Below, piece by piece: positions 25,143-34,335 of a DNA stretch of 64,000 nucleotides. The translations under genes and the position numbers were made by a program. This DNA is from Alistipes putredinis DSM 17216 (lineage in GTDB: Bacteria > Bacteroidota > Bacteroidia > Bacteroidales > Rikenellaceae): contig NZ_DS499580.1 of NCBI RefSeq assembly GCF_000154465.1, forward strand, positions 1 to 64,000. Reading direction: 5' to 3'. Each line of letters opens with the position of its first letter. The stretch's first letter is position 1. The notes below the pieces were generated by a model, which saw nothing but the letters and a program-made list of their open reading frames with translations, searched no databases and was not told where the DNA came from.

Positions 25143-26699
25143 ATGCAAAATACGATGACTCAGGAAGAACTTTTCAAAAAACTGGTAGCCCACTGCAAGG
25201 AGTACGGCTTCATCTTTCCTTCCAGCGAAATATACGACGGACTGGGTGCCGTGTACGATTACGGGCAGAACGGCGTCGAGCTGAAGAACAATATCAAGCG
25301 TTACTGGTGGGATTCGATGGTGCGTCTTCATGAGAACATCGTCGGCCTCGATTCGGCGATCTTCATGCATCCCCGCACGTGGGAGGCTTCGGGCCATGTC
25401 GGGGCGTTCAACGACCCGTTGATCGACAACAAGGATTCGAAGAAGCGTTACCGCGCCGACGTGTTGATCGAAGAGTGGCTGGCCAAGCAGGACGACAAGA
25501 TTCAGAAAGAGGTCGATAAGGCGAAGAAGCGCTTCAAGGAGAACTTCAACGAGGAGCAGTACCGCTCGACTTCGCCCCGTGTGCTGGAGATTGCCGCAGC
25601 GCGGGACTCCGTGCACAAGCGCTTTGCCGACGCGTTGAACGCCAACGATCTGGAAGAGCTGCGGCGGATCATCCTCGACTGCGAGATCGTCTGCCCGATT
25701 TCGGGTACGCGCAACTGGACCGAGGTGCGGCAGTTCAACCTGATGTTCTCGACCCAGATGGGATCGACGGCCGAAGGCGCCAATACGATTTACCTGCGGC
25801 CCGAAACGGCGCAGGGTATCTTCGTTAATTTCCTGAACGTGCAGAAGACCGGCCGCATGAAGCTGCCGTTCGGCATTGCCCAGATCGGCAAGGCGTTCCG
25901 CAACGAGATCGTGGCGCGGCAGTTCATCTTCCGCATGCGTGAGTTCGAACAGATGGAGATGCAGTTCTTCGTCCGCCCGGGCGAGGAGATGCGGTGGTGG
26001 GCCGAATGGCGCGATACGCGTATGAAATGGCATCGGGCGCTCGGTTTCGGGGCGGATAACTACCGTTTCCACGACCACGACAAGCTGGCCCATTACGCCA
26101 ATGCCGCGACCGATATCGAGTACAATTTCCCGTTCGGGTTTAAGGAGGTGGAGGGCATCCACTCCCGCACGGATTTCGACCTGTCGAACCACCAGAAATT
26201 TTCGGGCAAGAAGATCCAGTATTTCGACTCCGAAACAGGCGAAAGTTATGTGCCTTACGTCGTGGAAACCTCGATCGGCGTGGACCGTATGTTCCTGCAG
26301 GTGATGTCGGCGGCTTATACCGAGGAGAAGCTCGAAAACGGCGAAGAGCGCGTCGTGCTGCGGATTCCTGCAGCTCTCGCTCCGACGAAGGTGGCCGTGT
26401 TGCCTTTGGTGAAGAAGGACGGCATGCCCGAAGTGGCGCAGCGGATCGTCGATCTGTTGAAGTATGATTTCAACGTCGTGTATGACGAGAAGGATTCGGT
26501 GGGCAAGCGTTACCGCCGGCAGGATGCGATCGGTACGCCGCTGTGCGTGACCGTCGATGGCCAGACCCTCGAGGATAATACCGTGACGGTGCGCCACCGC
26601 GATACGATGCAGCAGGAGCGCGTGGCGATCGATGCCCTCTTCGGACTGGTCGATGCGGAGTGCTCGCTGCGCAGCCTCCTCAAGAAATTGAATGTCTGA
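25143..26699 (+). CDS. glyS: glycyl-tRNA synthetase
   Basis: 518 residues, a single-chain class II glycyl-tRNA synthetase (the type found in many Bacteroidetes). The N-terminus reads EYGFIFPSSEIYDGLGAVYD, then RPETAQGIFVNF (class II motif 2), FGIAQIGKAFRNEIVARQF and the Arg- and Glu-rich FIFRMREFEQMEMQFFVRPG. The motif 3 region GVDRMFLQVM and an anticodon-binding domain (AALAPTKVAVLPLVKKDGMP) follow. It charges tRNA-Gly for translation. The ATG at 25143 (MQNTMTQEELFKK) is chosen; a second ATG four codons on is a close alternative. Followed after 121 nt by ruvX. Confidence 0.97.
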   Translation: MQNTMTQEELFKKLVAHCKEYGFIFPSSEIYDGLGAVYDYGQNGVELKNNIKRYWWDSMVRLHENIVGLDSAIFMHPRTWEASGHVGAFNDPLIDNKDSKKRYRADVLIEEWLAKQDDKIQKEVDKAKKRFKENFNEEQYRSTSPRVLEIAAARDSVHKRFADALNANDLEELRRIILDCEIVCPISGTRNWTEVRQFNLMFSTQMGSTAEGANTIYLRPETAQGIFVNFLNVQKTGRMKLPFGIAQIGKAFRNEIVARQFIFRMREFEQMEMQFFVRPGEEMRWWAEWRDTRMKWHRALGFGADNYRFHDHDKLAHYANAATDIEYNFPFGFKEVEGIHSRTDFDLSNHQKFSGKKIQYFDSETGESYVPYVVETSIGVDRMFLQVMSAAYTEEKLENGEERVVLRIPAALAPTKVAVLPLVKKDGMPEVAQRIVDLLKYDFNVVYDEKDSVGKRYRRQDAIGTPLCVTVDGQTLEDNTVTVRHRDTMQQERVAIDALFGLVDAECSLRSLLKKLNV

Positions 26700-26820
26700 C
26701 AGGGCTGTATGCGGGTTTCGCGCGGGTGTGTCGGACGGCGAGTACAGTGTGCTTTGTATCGGGGATGTCCGTGAGGGTGTGTGGGCCGGTGTTGTTCGAG
26801 CTATTGGATAAGGTAAGATC

Positions 26821-27234
26821 GTGGGACGTATTTTGGCCATAGATTATGGAACGAAGCGCACGGGAATCGCCGTGAGCGATCCCTTGCGGATCATTGCCGG
26901 AGGGCTCGAAACCGTCGAAACCAAAGGGTTGGAACGCTGGTTGGCGCAATATTTCGCGGCGAATGACGTTTCGACCATAGTGATCGGAAAGCCGATGCAA
27001 ATGAGTGGCGCTCCGTCCGAAACGTGGCGTTACGTGGAACCGTTGGCGGCCCGCCTGCGCAGGGCCTATCCCGACAAGGAGGTGGTGTTTTACGACGAGC
27101 GTTTCACCTCGGTCATCGCTCACCGCACGATGCTCGAGAGCGGTATGGGCAAGATGGCCCGCCGGGACAAGGCGCTTGTGGACAAGATATCGGCGACCAT
27201 TATCCTGCAAGGATATATGGAGAGCCGAAGTTAG
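26821..27234 (+). CDS. ruvX: RuvX/YqgF Holliday junction resolvase-like protein
   Basis: 137 residues starting at GTG 26821 (MGRILAIDYGTKRTGIAVSD). The first strand carries the metal-binding Asp (LAIDYGTKRTGIAVSDPL), and VFYDERFTS and the Asp/Glu-rich loop ARRDKALVDKISATIIL complete the RNase H-like active site. YqgF proteins take part in 16S rRNA 5' maturation and perhaps DNA junction processing. It lies between glyS and def in a housekeeping block. No anomaly. Confidence 0.9.
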   Translation: MGRILAIDYGTKRTGIAVSDPLRIIAGGLETVETKGLERWLAQYFAANDVSTIVIGKPMQMSGAPSETWRYVEPLAARLRRAYPDKEVVFYDERFTSVIAHRTMLESGMGKMARRDKALVDKISATIILQGYMESRS

Positions 27235-27272
27235 TTTTCCGGCTGCGGCCGGGTTAAAAATGGAAAAAAGTT

Positions 27273-27818
27273 ATGATTTATCCGATAGTTGTTTTCGGGG
27301 CGCCGGTACTGCGCGAAAAATGCCGGGAGATCGGACCCGACTATCCCGAAGTTAAAAAGTTGATCGAGGATATGTTCCTCACGCTCGAGGAGGCCGAGGG
27401 CGTAGGGCTTGCGGCTCCCCAGATCGGTAAAAGCATCCGCCTGTTCATCGTGGACTGCACGCCTTGGGGCGAAGATCATCCCGAACTGGCCGATTATCGG
27501 CGTGCGTTCATCAATCCCGAAATTTACGAAGTTTCCGAGGAGACGAAACTCTACGAAGAGGGATGTCTTTCGCTGCCGGGATTGCACGAGAGCGTGCGGC
27601 GTTCGCTTGCGATCCGGATGCGCTATCTGGACGAGAATTTCGAGCCGCACGACGAAGAGTTCACCGGGCTGCCTGCCTGGGTGATCCAGCACGAATATGA
27701 CCATCTGGAAGGAGTCGTCTTCACGGATCGCCTGTCTCCGTTGCGCAGAAATCTGATTAAGAGTAAGTTGATGAGCTTGACGAAGGGGCGTTACAAATGC
27801 TCGTACAAGACTAAATAG
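27273..27818 (+). CDS. def: peptide deformylase
   Basis: 181 residues, normal for type I deformylase, which removes the formyl group from nascent N-termini. All three motifs are visible: GVGLAAPQIG (I), YEEGCLSLPG (II, metal-binding Cys) and IQHEYDHLEG (III, HExxH). It lies 38 nt after ruvX in a likely operon. No defects. Confidence 0.98.
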   Translation: MIYPIVVFGAPVLREKCREIGPDYPEVKKLIEDMFLTLEEAEGVGLAAPQIGKSIRLFIVDCTPWGEDHPELADYRRAFINPEIYEVSEETKLYEEGCLSLPGLHESVRRSLAIRMRYLDENFEPHDEEFTGLPAWVIQHEYDHLEGVVFTDRLSPLRRNLIKSKLMSLTKGRYKCSYKTK

Positions 27819-27977
27819 GGATTGCTCCGGTAAAAGTTACGGATTGACCGAAAAGAGAGCGATATTGGCCTAAAAGTTGAAATTTTCCGGAGAAAGGGGT
27901 AAACTCCGGAAAATTATTATTACCTTTATATATCTAAATTAGGAAAGTATATTTCAATTATTTTAAATTTTCATACG

Positions 27978-28466
27978 ATGAAAAAACTTTTACTTACATT
28001 GGCAATGGGCTTGCTCGCGTGGTCGGCATCTGCCCAGAATTGGACGGTCGGTGGTCGTATCGGATCCGGTTTCCAGGCTGTCGGACAGTATGTATTCAGC
28101 AACGATAATTATGTGGAAGCCCGTTTCGGTGCTTATTGGGCCAATGCCGGCGGTACGGTGACGGCCGATTTCTCGGTGTTGTATAATTGGAATGTTTGCA
28201 ATATGGATTGGACTCCGTCGGCAGGCCGTTGGTTCTTCGATGCCGGTGCAGGTATCAATGTGGGCGGCAAAGGGCATTACGCTTATGTAGGCGTGGCCGG
28301 CTCGGCTAAACTGGGTATTGCCTTCAAGGGGGCTCCGGTACGTCTTTCGTTCGACTGGTCGCCGGCTTTCGGTCCCGGAATCGCTTATTGGGACGGGGGA
28401 TCGCATTCCGAGTTCAACGAACGGGCGTTGTGCAACTTCGGTATTACGTGCGTTTATTGCTTCTAA
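27978..28466 (+). CDS. small outer-membrane beta-barrel protein
   Basis: 162 residues with signal peptide MKKLLLTLAMGLLAWSASAQ and mature part NWTVGGRIGSGFQAVGQYVF. Alternating beta strands end in Phe (FGITCVYCF), the usual outer-membrane C-terminus. The patterns RFGAYWANAGGTVTADFSVL and VSVLYNWNVCN suit an eight-stranded barrel. It is similar in style to the divergent barrel at 28900. Function unknown; perhaps an OmpW/OmpA-like porin or structural barrel. A strong terminator follows. Confidence 0.75.
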   Translation: MKKLLLTLAMGLLAWSASAQNWTVGGRIGSGFQAVGQYVFSNDNYVEARFGAYWANAGGTVTADFSVLYNWNVCNMDWTPSAGRWFFDAGAGINVGGKGHYAYVGVAGSAKLGIAFKGAPVRLSFDWSPAFGPGIAYWDGGSHSEFNERALCNFGITCVYCF

Positions 28467-28485
28467 AGAGAGAACCCGAGGAAAT

Positions 28486-28522
28486 AAAAGAAGCCCGGAG
28501 CAATTTGCTCCGGGCTTCTTTT
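28486..28522 (+). terminator. strong intrinsic terminator after the barrel gene
   Basis: AAAAGAAGCCCGGAGCAA pairs with TTGCTCCGGGCTTCTTTT over a 1-nt loop region, a near-perfect inverted repeat with flanking A and T runs. It works in both directions. Confidence 0.9.
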
Positions 28523-28899
28523 ATGCTGTCGGTTCGGTGCTTTTTCTGTTCGATCATTTCCCCCCCCCTTGCTGATGAAGAACGTTTTCCGAGGGGAGGA
28601 ATTGAGGAACTGAACGTAATATGGACCCGGAACGGTTGCGGTCGGAGGCGAAAAACGGGCTGGACTTTCGGGTATTCAACGACGTGTGTAGAATTGTCTT
28701 TGGAGGTTGTATTCGTTTATATCGGATTTGTTTCGGGCGACGAAACTTTATTTTGCTTTGGGCGGCGTTTCTCTTGGCTGCGGTTGTAATCTTCGCTGCA
28801 CCTGTAGGTTCTTTTCGGGAGGGAGGGTGCGTGTACACTCCGCGATCCCGAAGCATTTGAATCGCAGGTCCGAATAGCGATAATCGCCGTGTTTTTCCG
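28523..28899. other. gap between two barrel genes, with a C9 tract
   Basis: No gene is supported. One 79-codon frame (28621-28860) has a hydrophobic stretch (FILLWAAFLLAAVVIFAAPV) but no family pattern, and I leave it out. A run of nine C lies at 28560-28568, the second such homopolymer in the window, not obviously inside a promoter. Confidence 0.5.
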
Positions 28900-29361
28900 T
28901 TAGAATGTGAAAGTTCCGCCCAGGGAGATCAGGATCGGATTCCGTGCGAACATGGCTGTCTGGAAACGGTATTTGAGCATGAGCGATGTACTCCAGCGGC
29001 GGCTTATCCGGTAGTCGCAGCCTCCGCCCACATCGAAGCCGCAGGACCATTTGCCCAAGTCGTTCACATTGACGCCGACTGTGGGGAAGAGGCTCCATTG
29101 TTCGGTTATGTGGAAGAGATAATGAGCGTCGCACCCGATGTCCACCGAACATTCCGATTTGCAGGGAATGACGATTCCCATTTCCAGCCGCAGCGCATCG
29201 GTCAGGCTGTATCGGAAATAGCCGCCGATGCCGAAGACGGCGCCCCGGCCGGTATGGGTGTAGAGATTGATCTTCGGACCTATGCCCCAGGAACCTCTAT
29301 CCTGTGCCGATGCGTAGAAAGCGCTGAATAAGATAAGTATTGCCAGCAGTGTTTTTTTCAT
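28900..29361 (-). CDS. small outer-membrane beta-barrel protein
   Basis: 153 residues with signal peptide MKKTLLAILILFSAFYASAQ. The mature part has strands of a small barrel: GIGPKINLYTHTGRGAVFGI, FRYSLTDALRLEMGIVIPC, FDVGGGCDYRISRRWSTSLM and C-terminal ILISLGGTFTF. It resembles the plus-strand barrel at 27978 in build but not closely in sequence. Two Cys residues (IPCKSEC) might be disulfide-linked. Function unknown. Confidence 0.75.
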   Translation of the reverse strand: MKKTLLAILILFSAFYASAQDRGSWGIGPKINLYTHTGRGAVFGIGGYFRYSLTDALRLEMGIVIPCKSECSVDIGCDAHYLFHITEQWSLFPTVGVNVNDLGKWSCGFDVGGGCDYRISRRWSTSLMLKYRFQTAMFARNPILISLGGTFTF

Positions 29362-29466
29362 AGCTTTTGCAGACTTCGATACGGCTTTTGCCGGAATGAT
29401 TCCTTGCTGCCGTCGGATAATTTAGATTCTCTCGAGAACAAAGATACGAACGAACCGGCCGTATGA

Positions 29467-29526
29467 GCAAATTTATATTTGCACTTTGCCGAGGCGGAGT
29501 ACCTAAGATGAAGTCAAAGGTACGAA
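29467..29526 (-). repeat. inverted copy of the 76-bp promoter-bearing repeat
   Basis: The minus strand reads TACCTTTGACTTCATCTTAG, TACTCCGCCTCGGCAAAG and CAAATATAAATTTGC, matching the repeat at 14719-14953 with scattered changes. It has a -7-like TACCTTTG but no -33 TTTG in this copy. It lies between the barrel at 28900 and the lipoprotein gene at 29793. Confidence 0.75.
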
Positions 29527-29792
29527 AAATTTCCGTTTCGCCGAATCCTGGGGAGCCGAATGAAAATGGAGATACTCTGAGATCGAACAGTATTTGTCAC
29601 AGGATCGTGTGTGGGGTTTATACGTGCTGTATTTTGAAAATTATTTTTTATGATTAAAGAGGCATGTGGTGGTTGGTTTGATAATGGACGGTGTCTTGTT
29701 CTTTTTTGTAAATAATTTGTGTGTGTCGTTATAATGTTGTAAATTACATGGGAATAAATATTTTACAAACAATCCCTCCTAATGTTTCGATT

Positions 29793-30269
29793 ATGAAAAG
29801 ACTATTATTCGGTATATTGGCAACGTTGCCGCTGGCGTATTGTATGACGGGATGTAGCAACGATACAGACTACGGAGGTTTTAGTTACTTTATCTGGGCC
29901 AATGACAGCGATCACCGGATTACGCTCTCCGTGGCACGCGAGTACGGTGAGTTGGTAATCGAAAACGAAATCATAGAGCCGGGCGAAAGTTTTGAGAGCG
30001 AAAGGGTGGATGGGGCAATAGCATACTGTCCACCTCCGTCGAGCTATATCCGGTATGTGGAAGTTGTCTTTGAGGATGGGACTAAAGCGATTTATATCAA
30101 GGGGTATCAGCCGCCGCGCGATTCCGATTATTATTCGAGGCAGGACTCTACTATCGATTGGAATTATGAGGAGGAGGTAACGGCATCTCATGCGGTCAGA
30201 ACCCGTTGGACCTATACTTTTACCAATGCCGACTACGATGCGGCGGTGGCGCAGCAATTCGCTGAATAG
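29793..30269 (+). CDS. small lipoprotein of unknown function
   Basis: 158 residues from ATG 29793, which gives a signal MKRLLFGILATLPLAYCMTG followed by a lipobox Cys (GCSNDTDYGG). The mature part is beta-rich with acidic residues (FIWANDSDHRITLSVAREYG, EVVFEDGTKAIYIKGYQPP). No known domain is recognised. A terminator follows at 30291-30326, so it is monocistronic. Confidence 0.7.
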   Translation: MKRLLFGILATLPLAYCMTGCSNDTDYGGFSYFIWANDSDHRITLSVAREYGELVIENEIIEPGESFESERVDGAIAYCPPPSSYIRYVEVVFEDGTKAIYIKGYQPPRDSDYYSRQDSTIDWNYEEEVTASHAVRTRWTYTFTNADYDAAVAQQFAE

Positions 30270-30290
30270 GAGTTGCCGGTCGTGGTTATA

Positions 30291-30326
30291 AAAATCCTCC
30301 CGAACCGATTGGTTCGGGAGGATTTC
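30291..30326 (+). terminator. intrinsic terminator
   Basis: AAATCCTCCCGAACC and GGTTCGGGAGGATTT pair perfectly over a 4-nt loop. It lies 22 nt after the small lipoprotein stop and 18 nt before the ppdK stop, so it may serve both convergent genes. Confidence 0.85.
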
Positions 30327-30343
30327 GTCGCATGTATATCGTT

Positions 30344-33073
30344 TTATGCCTCTTTGAGAGCCGCATGCGCTGCCGCCAGGCGTGCGATGGGCACGCGGAA
30401 CGGAGAGCAGCTCACGTAGTTCAGACCTGCGAAGTGGCAGAACTCCACCGACGAAGGTTCGCCGCCGTGTTCGCCGCAGATGCCGCATTTGAGGTTTTCG
30501 CGTGTGCCGCGGCCTTTGAATACCGCCTCGCGGATCAACTGTCCCACGCCGTTGCGGTCGAGGATCTGGAACGGGTCGTTCTTCAGAATGCCCTTCTCGA
30601 GGTAGATCGGCAGGAACTTGGCGATGTCGTCGCGCGAGAAGCCGAGCGTCATCTGCGTCAGGTCGTTGGTGCCGAACGAGAAGAATTCGGCGACTTCGGC
30701 GATCTGGTGGGCGGTGACTGCCGCACGCGGAACTTCGATCATCGTGCCGACCATGTATTCCAGGCGGTCGTTGCGTTCAGCGAAGACCTTCTCGGCCGTC
30801 TGGTCGATGATGTTCTTCTGGTAACGCAGCTCCTTGTGGTTGCCAACCAGCGGCACCATGATCTCCACGTGTACGGGAATCCCCGTTTTCTTTACGTTCA
30901 TAGCCGCCTCGATGATGGCCCGGGTCTGCATCTCGGTAATTTCGGGATAGGTGTTGCCCAGACGGCAACCGCGATGGCCCAGCATCGGATTGACTTCTGC
31001 CAGCAACTCCACTTTGGCCGCGATTTTTTCGTAGGGAACGTTCATGTCCTTGGCCAGTTCGCGCTGTTCCTTCTCGAAGTGGGGGACGAACTCATGCAAG
31101 GGGGGATCGAGCAGGCGAACCGTCACGGGATGGCCCTGCATCGCCTTGAACAGACCCTCGAAGTCGCCGCGCTGCATCGGCAGCAGCTTGGCGAGCGCTA
31201 CGCGGCGGCCGGCTTCGTCATCGGCGAGAATCATCTCGCGTACGGCCTTGATGCGGTCGCCCTCGAAGAACATGTGCTCCGTACGGCAGAGACCGATACC
31301 TTCGGCACCGAATGCGAATGCCTGCGCCGCATCTTTCGGCGTGTCGGCGTTGGCGCGTACTTTCAGCACCGAGTACTTGCGGGCCAGCTCCATGAGCTGT
31401 CCGAAGTCGCCGCTCAAATCGGCGGCCTGTGTCGCTACCTGCCCCAGGTACACCTCGCCTGTCGAACCGTTGAGCGAAATCCAGTCGCCCTCCTTGATTT
31501 CATATCCGTTTACGCGGATCGTACGTGCCTTGTAGTCGATCTGCAGCTCGCCTGCACCCGATACGCAACACTTGCCCATGCCGCGCGCTACGACCGCGGC
31601 GTGGGAGGTCATGCCGCCGCGTGCGGTCAGGATGCCGACGGCGTCGAGCATGCCCTTCAGGTCTTCGGGCGAAGTTTCGATGCGGACCAGAATCGCACGT
31701 TGGTTTTTCTCTTTGAGCATTTTTTCGGCATCTTCGGCGAAGAACACCACCGGACCGGTCGCTGCGCCCGGCGATGCGGGCAGTCCCTTTACGATGACTT
31801 TGGCGTTTTTCATCGCCGTCTTGTCGAAAACGGGGTGGAGCAGCTCGTCGAGTTTGGCCGGCTCGCAGCGCAGTACGGCGGTCTTTTCGTCGATCAGGCC
31901 TTCGCGCAGCATGTCCATGGCGATCTTCACCATCGCGGCGCCCGTACGCTTGCCGTTGCGACACTGGAGCATCCAGAGTTTGCCGTCCTGGATCGTGAAT
32001 TCGATGTCCTGCATATCCTTGAAATACTGCTCCAGGTGGTGCTGTATCTCGTTGAGTTCTTTATATACGGCCGGCATCACCTCTTCGAGCGAGGGGTATT
32101 TGCTGCGACGCTCGGCTTCCGATACGTTCTGTGCTTTCGCCCAGCGACGCGAACCCTCGATGGTGATCTGCTGGGGTGTACGGATACCCGCTACCACGTC
32201 TTCGCCCTGCGCGTTGATCAGGTATTCGCCGTTGAAGAGGTTCTCACCCGTTGCGGCGTCGCGCGAGAAGGCTACGCCCGTCGCCGAGTTGTCGCCCATA
32301 TTGCCGAATACCATCGCCTGTACCGATACGGCCGTGCCCCATTCCGCCGGAATGTTGTTGAGCTTGCGGTAAAGGATGGCACGCTCGTTCATCCACGAAC
32401 CGAATACGGCACAGATAGCGCCCCAGAGCTGATCCCAGGGATTTGCCGGGAAATCCTCGCCGGTCTGTTTCTTTACGGCTGCCTTGAAGTTGTGCACCAG
32501 CTCCTTCAGGTCGTCGGTCGTCAGGTCGGTGTCGTTTTTCACGCCGCGCTTCTCTTTCTGCGCATCGATCAACTCCTCGAACGGATCGTGCTCCTCTTTC
32601 GAAGCGGGCTTCATGCCCAGCACCACGTCGCCGTACATCTGTACGAAACGGCGGTACGAGTCCCATGCGAAACGGGGATTGCCCGTGCGCTTGGCTACGG
32701 CTTCCACGGCCTGGTCGTTCATACCCAGGTTGAGGATGGTGTCCATCATGCCCGGCATCGAAGCGCGTGCGCCCGAACGAACCGATACCAGCAGCGGCAT
32801 CTCTTTGTCGCCGAACTTCATGCCGGTCAGTTTTTCGATGTTCTTCATCGCCTTCTCCACTTCGGGGCGAAGCAGCCCCACGACTTTCTCGCGTCCTTGT
32901 GCGTAGTATTCGCTGCATACTTCGGTGGTGATGGTGAATCCCGGGGGAACCGGAATACCGATCAGGTTCATTTCGGCCAGGTTCGCACCCTTACCGCCGA
33001 GCAGTTCCCTCATTTTGCCGTTACCTTCCGCTTCCTTGTTGCCGAAGGTATAGACTCGTTTAACGTCTGCCAT
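30344..33073 (-). CDS. ppdK: pyruvate, phosphate dikinase
   Basis: 909 residues from ATG 33073 (MADVKRVYTFGNKEAEGNGK), normal for PPDK, which interconverts pyruvate and phosphoenolpyruvate using ATP and phosphate. The N-terminal nucleotide domain has RELLGGKGANLAEMNLIGIP and VSVRSGARASMPGMMDTILN. The phosphohistidine domain has RGGMTSHAAVVARGMGK (catalytic His). The C-terminal PEP domain has GLCRTEHMFFEG, MLGHRGCRLG and KCGICGEHGGEPSSV (catalytic Cys). The longer upstream frame to 33163 lacks family residues. The antisense frame of 961 codons is a shadow. No anomaly. Confidence 0.97.
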   Translation of the reverse strand: MADVKRVYTFGNKEAEGNGKMRELLGGKGANLAEMNLIGIPVPPGFTITTEVCSEYYAQGREKVVGLLRPEVEKAMKNIEKLTGMKFGDKEMPLLVSVRSGARASMPGMMDTILNLGMNDQAVEAVAKRTGNPRFAWDSYRRFVQMYGDVVLGMKPASKEEHDPFEELIDAQKEKRGVKNDTDLTTDDLKELVHNFKAAVKKQTGEDFPANPWDQLWGAICAVFGSWMNERAILYRKLNNIPAEWGTAVSVQAMVFGNMGDNSATGVAFSRDAATGENLFNGEYLINAQGEDVVAGIRTPQQITIEGSRRWAKAQNVSEAERRSKYPSLEEVMPAVYKELNEIQHHLEQYFKDMQDIEFTIQDGKLWMLQCRNGKRTGAAMVKIAMDMLREGLIDEKTAVLRCEPAKLDELLHPVFDKTAMKNAKVIVKGLPASPGAATGPVVFFAEDAEKMLKEKNQRAILVRIETSPEDLKGMLDAVGILTARGGMTSHAAVVARGMGKCCVSGAGELQIDYKARTIRVNGYEIKEGDWISLNGSTGEVYLGQVATQAADLSGDFGQLMELARKYSVLKVRANADTPKDAAQAFAFGAEGIGLCRTEHMFFEGDRIKAVREMILADDEAGRRVALAKLLPMQRGDFEGLFKAMQGHPVTVRLLDPPLHEFVPHFEKEQRELAKDMNVPYEKIAAKVELLAEVNPMLGHRGCRLGNTYPEITEMQTRAIIEAAMNVKKTGIPVHVEIMVPLVGNHKELRYQKNIIDQTAEKVFAERNDRLEYMVGTMIEVPRAAVTAHQIAEVAEFFSFGTNDLTQMTLGFSRDDIAKFLPIYLEKGILKNDPFQILDRNGVGQLIREAVFKGRGTRENLKCGICGEHGGEPSSVEFCHFAGLNYVSCSPFRVPIARLAAAHAALKEA

Positions 33074-33238
33074 AACTTGTCGTTGTTGATTATAATAGTG
33101 TTTTTCCCAATAAATGTGCTGTTTCAGAGTTGTTTCCGCCGGGCTGCGGGCGAGGCCTTCCATTGGGAAGGCAACGGTGAAAAAACCGTCTTTTCCGGAG
33201 GGGCAAAGATACGATGATTTTTCGGATAATCAAAAAAC

Positions 33239-34054
33239 TTATTTAATATATAAAAATATTGGAAAATATCGGCCGATGCCACCCGTATAGCGTTGTCGCC
33301 GATAGGTCGGCAGGGGCGTTCCGCTGCGGGGATCGAGCAGGTCGCGCCGGGCAAAAACATCGGCCCGGATGACGGTTAGCGCCGTGTCTGTCAGGATTCG
33401 GTCGTGCAGCCACCAACCGCCCCGTGCGTAGGCATTGCCCCGCCCTCGGCGCTCGGCCGGAGCCAATGCATCCCTGAGCGAGAGTTTTTCCGCAGTTCCA
33501 GACGGAAGCTTGCCTGCACAGAGGATCCGGATGCCGGGTGTTCGTTCGCGCAGCTCCTCCAGTAGTTCGGCAGCATACCGGTCGCCGCGTGTCAGCAGTA
33601 CGGCTGTCGGTTTTCCGTCCAGCGTACCCTCGACGCAAAGATAGCCATAGCCCGTTTCGATGCGTTCCGTGAAGAACCGGTCGGCATAGTAAAGCAAGGC
33701 GAAATCCATCCCGTCCAGCGTATTGAGGGTGCGGTGCACATAACTGTACGGCAGGTCCGACGCCCGGACCAAGTCTTTGACAACCTCCTCGTTTTCGACT
33801 CCATACACTCCTGCGAGCGGCATCGCCATTCGGCCGATTACAGCGCCCGCCCGTTCGACTTTGGCGCGGTAACGCTCGCCGCTCCAGCGCAGCCGTCCTT
33901 CGGGTGTGTAGTCCGTGTCGTCGTAGAAGAGCGACGGGATCGTGTCGTAGAGGCGGTCGAGGTCGTAATAGGCGAAACCCGTGCGTTGTTGGGCGTGGAT
34001 GGCACCGAGAGAAGCGATGACGAAGAATATCGCCAGAAAGCTTATTCGTTTCAT
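33239..34054 (-). CDS. secreted endonuclease/exonuclease/phosphatase-like protein, degenerate active site
   Basis: 271 residues with signal MKRISFLAIFFVIASLGAIH. The mature sequence follows the EEP pattern found in Bacteroidetes: FAYYDLDRLYDTIPSL where N-V-E-N-L-F-D is usual, RWSGERYRAKVERAGAVIGR, VYGVENEEVVKDLVRASDLP and NTLDGMDFALLYYADRFF. Usual catalytic Asn and Asp positions look altered (YYDLD for xYNVEN), and the His-rich C-terminal motif (NHWPSR) is not seen; LLTRGDRYAAELLEEL stands in its place. So it may have lost or changed activity. Target could be nucleic acid or phosphoester; not known. Confidence 0.7.
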   Translation of the reverse strand: MKRISFLAIFFVIASLGAIHAQQRTGFAYYDLDRLYDTIPSLFYDDTDYTPEGRLRWSGERYRAKVERAGAVIGRMAMPLAGVYGVENEEVVKDLVRASDLPYSYVHRTLNTLDGMDFALLYYADRFFTERIETGYGYLCVEGTLDGKPTAVLLTRGDRYAAELLEELRERTPGIRILCAGKLPSGTAEKLSLRDALAPAERRGRGNAYARGGWWLHDRILTDTALTVIRADVFARRDLLDPRSGTPLPTYRRQRYTGGIGRYFPIFLYIK

Positions 34055-34335
34055 ATTCGCTGCCGCTGCGGTTTTTCCTGTCCGACTTTACGTAGGAAAC
34101 TGACCGTGTTATAATTTAATAGGGTAAATTTCAGTTCTTCGATATTCCGGTTGATTTGTTTGAATCCGTGATTTTTGAAAATTCGTACAGTCGCTTTTAC
34201 CATCAAAGAGTATCGAATTGCAACCCAAATTACGCAATATTTCCGATAATGCCAAATCCGATGCCGTAAAATGTCGGAATTATTTTGAGCTGCTGAGAAA
34301 TTTTGAGCTTTGCCCGAACAATCTTTAACTAAGTT

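Noticed and set aside
24900..26840. A 646-codon open frame on the minus strand
   Set aside because: It is antisense to glyS, which is clearly real by motifs.
28560..28568. A second nine-C tract as a phase-variation switch
   Set aside because: It lies in a gap without gene or recognisable promoter.
30332..33217. A 961-codon open frame on the plus strand
   Set aside because: It is antisense to ppdK, which has all family motifs; high GC third positions keep the opposite strand open.
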